Assembly: GCA_036784855.1 (NCBI GenBank)
Contig: JAZDSV010000028.1
Coordinates: 124,001 to 188,000, forward strand
DNA: 64,000 nucleotides
Reading direction: 5' to 3'
Origin: Aphelidium insulamus
Lineage: Eukaryota > Aphelidiomycota > Aphelidea > Aphelidiaceae
Below the pieces are notes generated by a model. The model searched no databases and had not been told where the DNA came from. It saw nothing but the letters and a program-made list of their open reading frames with translations. Positions 55,579 through 64,000 of the stretch are shown here, piece after piece (position 1 is the stretch's first letter; each line of letters starts with the position of its first letter). Made by a program: the position numbers and the translations under genes.

Positions 55579-57516
55579 TTAGTTAGCCGACTGTAAGGCT
55601 TTCCACTGTTTCGGAGTCCACTGCTTTCCTGACGCACCCATAAATTTATCGATCTGTTCATCCGTCGCCACCTACCAGCCATCGGCAGTTTGGTCGCCGC
55701 GAACCACATAACTTGATAAGAATCGTTCGTTGGCGTCAGAATTCCGCAGCTCGGCACCTTCTTTCAGCTGATACCCGATAATATGTCTGCCACCAGCGTG
55801 GTCCCATGCTACTACAATCACGTCGTAGCTCTCAATCCTGGCGTTATTCGAAAAGTAAATGGCAATATGCAACTTTAGACTCTTTGGTTTCGGTATCTTC
55901 TTAAGGAAGTCGTCGACGTCTTTGACATCAGTCATGCTTCCGTCGAAGGGATCGTTGTAAGAAACGGTGTACTCGGGTATTTTTAGTCCAGTGAAACCGA
56001 TCGTATTGAGATTGAATATTTCTACATCAAACAGTCCAGCGAGACATCGGACGAGCAATGCGATAACGAAAAGTGCCTCCCAACCATCGCCCGAGGATAC
56101 CTTTGCCGATTCGAAGGCTTTGAATAGAGCGACAATGTGGTAGAGCATGAACCGAATAGATTCGCTCAGTGCATCATCCTGGTTAGAGAAACGATCGAGG
56201 GCTTTAATCATATGGGACGGGATCCACTTGATTTTCAAATCACCCTCCACGTCGCGCCAGCTATCCATTAATTGCAATAGCGGTTCCGGGATATTGTACC
56301 ACGAGCCGGTGATGAAGCTATCCATTAATGACTTGATACTTGAGTCCGTGACAAGGCCGCCAGAGACACATTTGTTGATGACAATGTGCCGCCTCATAAA
56401 TGGCGCAGCATTCCTATGCGCCACGTATATCATCGCGGGGATGGTTCCGTAGTTAAGGGCTTGGCGTGCATTCAAGTCGGGCCAGTGGAAGTTATCGATT
56501 GCCACCGTCAAACTCGGGATTAGCGGCATCTCTGGCAGAGAAACATTTCGATTACATGCGCTATCCATATAATCTGACAAGTTCGAGACTGCAGAGAGCA
56601 CATGGGACGAGTACAAGAAATAGCGATTCTTGCGTGTCAGAAAGTTATCCTTGAGAAACTGCGCAAATGTGGTAGCAGCAGTGACAGCTGTCGACGATAC
56701 AGTTTGTGCTTCCGCGCGTTTCAGAACTTCGAGCAAGTTGAGTTCGTCGATCAGCAGGACGCAAGCATGATCGTCAAGCCAGTCCAAGATTTGCTGGGAG
56801 CTCACATCGATGAGCGATGAGAACTTGTGGCCATCAGGCATGGCTGCGAATGCGATTCGGCGACAGAGAGCTGCGACGGGGTCAGCATGTTCCTGCGGGT
56901 CCAATGACGTAAAGTCATTGAACGATAGGTAGATGATACACGCGTCTGGCAGAGTGGTCTGTTTGAGCATCCTACCAATCTCCTTCAATGCACGTGTCTT
57001 CCCGCCTCGGCTGCACCGCACCAGCGCCATTGGCTCAACACGCGAGTCTCCTTCTGAGGCTAAAAATTTTGAGCGAATATCGGCAACGGCATCGACAAGC
57101 CAATTTGGACGTGCAGTAAATGGCGGCGCATCATTTTCGATAGTTGGAGGCTGAACTTTGCTCGGATGAAGGAGCTGCTGCATGTCGAACTATATCAGCT
57201 CAGGCTCGTCGTCGAGTCGACGCTTGTAGGAGACTGTTGTTGGTTAGAAAGTTACAATGAGCAATGCGCTTCCCGTGCTTGGATGGAGTGCGTTGTAAAT
57301 GTCGTTTCCAACAGTAGGGTAGCGGCGTAGCCATTGCTCTTCGGTGAGGCGCATCCATGACGTTGTCTTTTGACGAATTTTACCTGGGTCCGTCGCTGTC
57401 GTCAGTTCGTTGATCAGGTCAGACGGAAGTGGGCGGACGGAATTGAGCGCTGCGAGAATTTCGGCCTTCTTGTCGGCCGCCATTTCGTGTTGTATGTAGC
57501 CGTTCATCCGTGACAT
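55579..57516 (-). pseudogene. Crinkler/RHS-like NTPase-nuclease gene, copy B, mostly intact
   Basis: One long frame (57183-55672, 503 residues) covers the NTPase and nuclease-like parts. Seen in order: VEPMALVRCSRGGKTRALKE (degenerate P-loop with GGKT), YLSFNDFTSLD, Walker-B-like ACVLLIDELNLLEVL, long helical arm, then DVIVVAWDHAGG and IIGYQLKEG, the D..QxK pattern of PD-(D/E)xK nucleases. P-loop NTPase plus this fold is the layout of Crinkler and trypanosome RHS proteins. Lesions: an in-frame TAG at 55672-55674, 31 codons before the stop used by copy A; the upstream N-terminal exon (57516-about 57270) has its donor changed from GTAAGC in copy A to GGAAGC; and a TAG just before the second-exon ATG. 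No signal peptide. Could be expressed as a shorter protein from the ATG at 57183. Confidence 0.7.
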
Positions 57517-57553
57517 TTAGCCACATCGGTAACCTAAGCCACACATACCCGGT

Positions 57554-57955
57554 TTATTCCCAAACTCCTCCTGCAAATGAGACCCAATGCAGTTGCAAAC
57601 TTCTCATTGTCTCGGATCTTCGTAAAAATATCTGCAATAATCCCCTTCGTAGTTGATCTTTATCCACGTGCTCACGTGTAAGTGATGCTGTAAGCGAATA
57701 TTTTGTGTTCTTCGTCGCATTTTGCAGTTGCAGCGAGATCCATTGCGGCTGCGGTGCAGAAAGGTTGCCCAACAAAATCGGTGTGCAGTCCGTCGCCGAC
57801 CACAGTGTCTGAATCTGAAGGATCTGTAGTTGGGGTCTGCCAGCCACTGTGGACGTGCTCCATCCTGGCTGTCCAGTCTGCGTGACGAGCTGGTAGGTGA
57901 CCAGTATTGGTGCCATGAGCCTGCTTTTAGTCGCGGCTGAGCATTTTGCACACAT
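57554..57955 (-). pseudogene. Receptor-kinase ectodomain fragment beside copy B
   Basis: Contains ATKSRLMAPIL, TQTGQPGWSTSTV, GNLSAPQPQWIS and QNATK, corresponding to parts of the ectodomain at 12080-12360, with internal deletions and frame changes. Same position relative to the NTPase gene as the fragment at 9003-9400. Together with 57517-57553 and 57956-58134 it forms the gap before INO80B; nothing else is seen there. Confidence 0.7.
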
Positions 57956-58134
57956 TTATTTCGCCTGTCAGCATTTAGCGAGTGTGGCAGCGACTCTCTT
58001 TTATTGTGGCGCATGAGACGGCTATGGCACTGGCCGCGCGGCAGTAATTGACTCACTTTAATAAAAGGCCTATCAGAGAAAAAAAATTCGCCTGTCGACT
58101 TACATTGAACACACTTGACAGAAATCAGAGCTGC

Positions 58135-59685
58135 ATGCCCCGGAAGAAAACATCCGCCGCGAGCAGAGCCCGCACGGCGAAACCCGCTTCCAGCTCCGCC
58201 TCCGACGAGAGTGACGAAGTCTCCTCGGATTCGATCATCATTTCAACCGACACCGACTCTGACACCGCCGATGATGACAACTACGGGGACCGCCGTGAAG
58301 CGGTGAAGGCGCCGCGACGACAGCGCACAGCACTCACCGCCGCCGGAAACAGGCGCGGCAAGCAATCTGTACAGAGGGCTTCCGTTGCAGTAGCACCTCG
58401 TGGCCGTCGGAGGCTCATGCGCGGCCGTGAACTGAATGAGGATAAGGATAAGGATGGTGGCGGTGGTGGTCGTGGTAATGGGAATGCTGTTGGTGGGAAG
58501 GCTGCCGCATCACTAATAGCGACCAAGAGGACGTCGAGTGGCCGCGCCCGCCGCGGGTTGACGGTGCAAGACGATGAGAGCAGCAGCGAGGAGGAACCAG
58601 TCGAACCAGTTGCCGACACCGAGGATGATGATGACGACGACGACGAGACAGGCTTTGTTCAGGTGGTGGACGACGATGACGATGACGATGACGGTAACAC
58701 AGTGGCGGCAATGGACGTGGACCGCGCTCTGATGAGCGGCGTGGAGGATCCGTTACTGCCGGCATCCGGTCTGGATGACACGGGCGATGAACTTGATGGT
58801 GATGATGGTACCATGCAAGATCACGAGGCGACTGTGGGTGTAGCTGTCCAAGAAGTGCAGGATGACGAGAGTGACATGGACGTGGACGTGGAGATGAGTG
58901 ACCGCGACGAAGACAGCGACACTGACAGCGACCGAGACACCATGGATACGAAACTCTTCGCAGTGTCCAAGACCTCGGTGGGGAGGCGCCGCGGTAATGC
59001 TCGAGGCGGCAATGCCCGCAAACGTTCTCCGCCAGGCAGGTAAACTCACTGCATTCACTCAGTTAACTTATTCTGCTGCCAGAGGAGGAGACCGAATTGG
59101 CGCTAACTGGCACCACTGAACGCACAATCGCCCAGCTGGACAAGGCGCGCTACCGCAAAAACTATGCTGAACTCAGGCTGGAGCGTGACAAGCAAGAAAC
59201 AGTGCACCGCCTACTCCGCGCCAAGACCACCAAGCGCAGTGCTGCCCGTGAAGTATGCACACAGTAGTTATACTTATTGTAACATATCTCATCTGCTGAC
59301 GAATGTGTAGGATAAGCAGCGAGCGGCAGAGGCTGCAGCTGCGGAAGAAAGTTCCGGGAAGCCCGTAGTTATCGACACCATTCGCTATGTCAGCACCTGT
59401 AAGCAGAAGCCCGCCTCAACACTCTATTTCCCTCCGGACGCCGTGCACCAGCTGTCACAACTATGTGCCGCCCCGCCCACCAGGTTTGTGCATGATTGTG
59501 TTTAGATCTGCTTTGTGTGCTGTAACTTTTTATAACATACACATGCCAGCCATGGTGGCAATCGAGGCCGTCAGTGCGCCGTAGCCAAGTGCACAGCCGC
59601 TGCAAAATACCGCGATCCGCGCTCAATGGCCGCCAGTTGCTCGTTGCAACACTTCCAGCAGTTGCGCGCGCAGCCCGTGTCATAA
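58135..59685 (+). CDS. INO80B: INO80 chromatin-remodelling complex subunit B / IES2
   Basis: The first exon (58135 to about 59040) is highly acidic and Ser-rich with Asp runs, starting MPRKKTSAASRARTAKP. Later exons carry the PAPA-1 region (RYRKNYAELRLERDKQETVH) and the terminal motif VIDTIRYVST .. TLYFPPDAVHQL, followed by a zinc-HIT-like module (RQCAVAKCTAAAKYRDPRS .. CCSLQHFQQL). This is the same order as human INO80B (RYCSGAQGSTLSFPPG then CSVPGC .. ALCSLQCY). The subunit activates the INO80 ATPase in the nucleus. The N-terminal Asp-rich extension is longer than usual. Introns near 59041-59081, 59251-59311 and 59482-59549. Confidence 0.85.
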
Positions 59686-59937
59686 ACACTGTTTTGTACG
59701 CGTTCTGTTCATGTGTTGAAGGCGCTTGCCATGTAGAGGCGCATTGAGAGGTCTGCATCAGTAACAGTTGCGCACATTGCTCTGACGGCATCAATGCCCC
59801 GCACACCTGTATATACTCTCCGCCATAAACAGACGTGGACTCCATGTTAGCTATCTCAACTTGTAGGATCTATCGTGACAGCTAGCCTGGAGTAAATATA
59901 TTGCCATATATATATTGGTATGTGTGTATATAATATT

Positions 59938-61709
59938 TCAACAGCCCTCCGACCACTGTCTGAGAGATTTGATCTGCACAAGGACCGAGGAGCGAGCAGT
60001 GCCGCCCGGTGCACACCGACTCTCGACACTGCGCTCAAAGCTCCACCACTCTGGGCGCTTGATATCGTCGCCAAACAGCGGCGAGAGCATTGCATCATTG
60101 TGGCTGTTGTCGCCACGAATCACAGACAAGTAGGCGTCCAGAGCGGTGGGTGGCGGCGCGGCGGTGCTGGATTTCATCAACTCCTCGGCGTCTAGCACCA
60201 GACGTCCGGCAACATGGTGTGCCTGTCGAAACGGCAACCCCTTGGCCACCAGATACTCGGCCACGTCGGTAGCCAGCTGTCATATTTTTGGTGGATCAAG
60301 TAATGATACTGCACACAGAGAGTACATATGTATCTGTACCATGTCTACGCTGAGTGCCGCCAACATGCGCTCGGGCCGGATGTGCAGCGTTTGAACCACG
60401 CCCGAAGTGATGGCCAGACAGGCGGAGAGAGTGTCACGCGAGTCCAGCATGCCCTGCTTATCCTCCTGCAGGTCCTTGTTGTACGTGCTTGGCAGACCCT
60501 TGTACGTCATCATCATTGCGCACAGCTGTGAGGCGTGTCAGCGGAGGCTGTGTGCAGTACACCGTTGCGTACATTGCCAAATGCCCGGCCGCACTTGCCG
60601 CGCACCAATTCCAGCGAGTCGGGATTCTTCTACAATAGTAATTTTACATGTATATGATGCAGACAACTGATCTACAAACCTTTTGAGGCATCAGCGAGCT
60701 CCCAGTGCTGCGCAATGTCAGTATGTGCTTAACTCTATCATATAACTCCATAAAATACATCATACATAGCACACCGACCTGTACTGATCAGCCAGCTGCA
60801 CAAAGCCAAACTCCATCGACGAGTAGGTGATGAGATCCTCGGCCAGGCGACTCAAATGCTCCATGGTCACCGCGACGGCGTACAGAAAGTCCAGCACGAA
60901 CGACCGGTCACTGACGGCCCACATGCTGTTGCCGGTGATGCCGCCGCTGAAGCCCAGCTGCGACGCCAACTGCTGCCGATCAATGGGAAACGGTGTGCCG
61001 GCCAGTGCACCGGATCCCAGTGGACACTGAGTGGCCGGCACTCCGGGTCCGAGTAGCAGGTGGCGCAAGCGCTGCTCATCCGCCCGGAATGCATGTGCGT
61101 GCGACAGTACAAAGTGGCTCCACCGAACTGGGATATCACAAACAGTCAATGTGTGCTGTCTACACTCTACGTACTTGGCTGCGCGCGCTGCATGGACATC
61201 AGTAGACAATATTTACAAGATAAGCTGCATCAACTTGCCTGCAGATGCGTGTAGCCAGGCATCAGTGCGTCAATGTCCACATCTGCCCGGTCCACCATTG
61301 TGGTCACCAGTTGCCGGATGGAGGTGCACAATTCAGTGGCAGCTCCGTGCAGCCACAGCCGCATGTCCGTGGACACCTGATCTGGCAGCATGGTGGTAAG
61401 TCACGGCGATATATCTACTCTGTTGTGTATATATATATACATGGCTACCATTCCGTGAGCGACCCGTGTGAAGCTTGCCGGCTATATCAGTGCCCACAAT
61501 TTCGCCCTGCAAGTACACATTACATCAATGTATACATGGGTGCACTTGGGTACGGACAAGGCGACGCTCGTTGGCGGAATGGATGTCTTCATCAGACTTT
61601 ATGTGGAATGTGCCGCTCCGCCACTCGGCTTCCACAAGCGTCAGTCCGCGCACCATCTCATCTCGCTCTACATGCGGGCACGCGTCAAGTTTGAATTAGA
61701 CATTGTCAT

Positions 61710-61762
<53 letters not shown>

Positions 61763-61969
61763 TACGCACACACTCATACCAGCGTCTGTTAGGAGGCCAG
61801 CAGCGGCAAGTGCGCGCGCATACGCCCGACTGCCCTCCAGATCTTGCGCGTAAAAGTGCCTATCCACGGAGATGGACGCATTAAAGTCGTGCATACGGGC
61901 GTCCATCTCGGCGGTGAACCGACCGCCCCACAAGTGCTGTGCCGCCGCTGTTACCTTGTCTGCCGCCAT
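59938..61969 (-). CDS. ASL: Argininosuccinate lyase
   Basis: Seven to eight exons. Starts [20 protein letters not shown], the typical family entry (LWGGRF), then [29 protein letters not shown]-type and [10 protein letters not shown] blocks, [42 protein letters not shown], the signature with catalytic Ser ([15 protein letters not shown] split over introns), [15 protein letters not shown], and a C-terminal domain ending LRQWSEGC. It splits argininosuccinate into arginine and fumarate, in the cytosol. A 45-base (CA)n tract lies in the intron after [10 protein letters not shown]. Length near 460 residues is normal. Confidence 0.95.
61713..61757. repeat. (CA)n microsatellite in ASL intron
   Basis: About 22 CA units, the longest dinucleotide run in the window. 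Confidence 0.95.
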
Positions 61970-62523
61970 TTTTGAGTGTTGTGTTTAAAGTAAATAGATC
62001 GTACGATCCACACCAGCTGAAAGACTATGTTACAACATCATTAAACAGCAACTATTGAATATTCCATAAAGTATGGCTGGTATTTCTATTACTACAAATT
62101 ACTATAATCCCAATAAATATCCAATGTTAAAAGCGCCAGGTTCTTCATATGTATTTACACTGCACTTGATGTAAATGCCGCTTGGACTATTTACGGCCTT
62201 GCGTATTACAGAGAGTGTCCCCCTGATAATGAACAGCAGGTATCAGCAAATGATCGTAAGTTGGAAAGCTGCGCACTACATATGCTACAGATAGCCACAT
62301 GTCAGATTCAACGATTTAAAAAGATTACACAGCAGTTGTGCGTTAGTAAGGAAGGACACAAAGCACTTAATAGAGCACCGAGGTCAAACTACAAACATTT
62401 AACAGCAAGTGACAGAGCTGCAGCAATGACCAGCAACGTGTGAAGAACAACGCGCCTCTCCCTTCCCCCGAATATTTACTGTATGCAATGTGTTCCACCA
62501 GTTATTACTAGTTAACAGTTGTA
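61970..62523. other. Intergenic between ASL and NPRL2
   Basis: About 550 AT-rich bases with the ASL 5' flank and the NPRL2 3' flank. The short frames present show no domain. Confidence 0.55.
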
Positions 62524-64000
62524 TTATCTGTGCACCATGCACACCGCTGGATCCAGTTCCAGCTGGTGTAAAATATCTCCAAACGACTCTTCCAGCGCAC
62601 AATGTAACGCCTCCATGTGATTTGTGCCGTCTAGCATATTGTGCACATGCTCAGGCAGAGCAGGGATACACATTTCTTTACGCCTGATGGGATATCTGTG
62701 CACCCGCCGCAAATATCCAAACATTTCACCGTATGCTATTAGGCGTCTTGACGACGAAACATGTAATCATAATAATATATAATGACTGGCCCGCTCACCT
62801 GATATCCAGCCGCCCATGAAAAAGCTGCGTCCACACTTGGCGCATTGTTAAAGAACCACTCGATATAGCGCTCAATATTGTGCAAATAGTCTTGGCGTCT
62901 GGGGGCGCCGAATCATTTGCAACTGCCGAGTCCATTGCTTGTGTTTGATCATGGAGGAGTACACCACCCTGATCAAGCGGTGACGGTCTGGTAGTGTACT
63001 TGACGCATCGCTGCAGCAGTGCTGGAGTGCGCCACAACTGCTGCACGGCACCGGTACATGCCCAAATGCCGTCCCGTCGAAATTTGTCCACCAGACGGAT
63101 GCAGTCGTAGAACAGCAGATGCTGCAGTGCCTTCTTGGCAATGGACAAGCTCATTTGAGCGTTGTCGGCAATGCACTTGACATTGTCGGTGCCATTTATG
63201 CACTGAAGCACCTGTCAGGTTTAGTATAGTTCAACAGAGAGCATAAATGTACTCTCAGACAACTTGCCCTGATTACGGCCATGTCCCACTCGTCATTGAC
63301 ATATGCAGACAAGTCTGCCATGAGTACCGGCACTTGCCAGTCGTGCACCGTATCAACCTCAACCAGTGGCTTATGCTGCAGCCTCAAATGCAGCGTGCTG
63401 CTTCCGCCATTGGCTATATTTTGAATAGTTGAATAAGATATATCCAACATAGATACATACATATATATACATATATATAGATATATTCACAGATATTCAA
63501 ACAGGGACATACAGCAACCATAAGGATGAACTTCTAGACATCCATAAAGAACATACCAAGCGCAATGGGTATCTGACACTCGCCAAAGTGGTTCAAATCT
63601 TGACGCACTTGCTGCATTAGTGGGAGAAGCACCGTGGACGCGGCAGTCACTCCAGTGAGCAACTCGGCCTCCAGTTCGCAGTGTCGCAGGACCGTGGCCA
63701 GTTTGCGCAATACTGGCTGCAGCAGACCGCACTCGGTGTCCGCAGCCACCACGAACCCCATGTTGAAGAGAAATGCATTCCGCTCATACTTTGAACCAGT
63801 GATGAGCACGGGGAATCCAATTACCTTGTACGCGCTGCAGCCACTGCGAAAATATTGTGAGATAAAGTGTGCTCCATTGGGGGCGTGTACTACTTGCATA
63901 ACAACTGCGCGGCCGCACAGCTCCGGCTTTGGGATGATGAACTCGCTGACCGCGTCAAAGTCGAGCAGGGCAGGCGTGCACACTGTAGGCACCGACGCGG
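62524..64000 (-). CDS. NPRL2: GATOR1 complex subunit NPRL2, 5' end beyond the window
   Basis: Exons from the right edge to 62524. Conserved stretches in order: FIIPKPELCGRAVVMQV, KVIGFPVLITGSKYERNAFL, FNMGFVVAADTECGLLQPVL, LRKLATVLRHCELEAELLTG, WQVPVLMADLSAYVNDEWDM, SIAKKALQHLLFYDCIRLVD and GYLRRVHRYPIRR. All match human NPRL2 (for example KYSRNALLFNLGFV, PIVKKLAGYLTTLELESSF, QNLLYYGVVTLV). Only the first 30 or so residues are missing. NPRL2, with NPRL3 and DEPDC5, is the GAP for RagA/B that turns TORC1 off when amino acids are scarce. The C-terminal winged-helix part ends MVHR. Confidence 0.93.

Larger units (their letters stand above)
55540..57960 (-). repeat. Segmental duplication, copy B (inverted)
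   Basis: Inverted counterpart of 9060-11600, with the same order of parts when read on the minus strand. The body of the NTPase gene is much better preserved here. Confidence 0.8.

Overview
This is nuclear DNA from a gene-dense, intron-rich eukaryotic microbe. Most genes are split by short GT-AG introns of roughly 40-70 nt (two look like GC-AG), intergenic gaps are usually under 700 bp, simple repeats sit in introns and gaps, and the standard code fits. A BAR-domain basal-body protein (CIBAR1/FAM92 type) and a trichohyalin-plectin-homology protein argue for a flagellated cell or zoospore stage. Several secreted ankyrin-like or low-complexity proteins and two copies of a Crinkler/RHS-like NTPase-nuclease gene would fit a parasitic or symbiotic protist. 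A zoosporic lineage such as a plasmodiophorid is one possibility, but the sequence alone does not fix the group.

Layout. 0-8.4 kb: TPH flagellar gene, two secreted proteins on the minus strand, CIBAR1, NAC-alpha, ubiquitin-eS31. 9-18.8 kb: degenerate copy A of a segmental duplication (receptor-ectodomain fragment plus NTPase-nuclease pseudogene), an apparently related receptor kinase, a DUF1275 membrane protein and a secreted orphan. 19-27 kb: secreted ankyrin-like gene, hamartin (TSC1), two secreted orphans, NSE2 SUMO ligase. 27.6-43.4 kb: Rieske protein, RMD1/DUF155 protein, KH-domain RNA-binding protein, NatC subunit NAA35, USP10-like deubiquitinase, COX4, LtrA-like membrane protein. 43.7-47 kb: two more secreted proteins. 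47-55 kb: MFS anion symporter, Kelch receptor pseudokinase, antiquitin (ALDH7A1). 55.5-58 kb: copy B of the duplication, in inverted orientation. 58-64 kb: INO80B/IES2, argininosuccinate lyase and NPRL2, which runs off the right edge.

How the genes relate. Housekeeping genes are interleaved with secreted, lineage-specific genes rather than separated into compartments. Two negative regulators of TORC1 (TSC1 and the GATOR1 subunit NPRL2) and two amino-acid enzymes (ALDH7A1, ASL) share the window; I see no sign that they are co-regulated. The most unusual content is (i) a family of secreted proteins with related helical/ankyrin-like domains, three of whose four members have a single-base reading-frame break, (ii) the inverted duplication whose two copies carry different lesions, and (iii) a pair of receptor kinases, one with intact catalytic motifs but a truncated C-lobe and the other a full-length pseudokinase. 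A similar single-base break also occurs in the conserved TPH gene, so assembly error must be excluded before any of these breaks is called biological.

Exon boundaries were worked out by eye from reading frame and GT/AG signals; gene spans are more reliable than individual exon edges.
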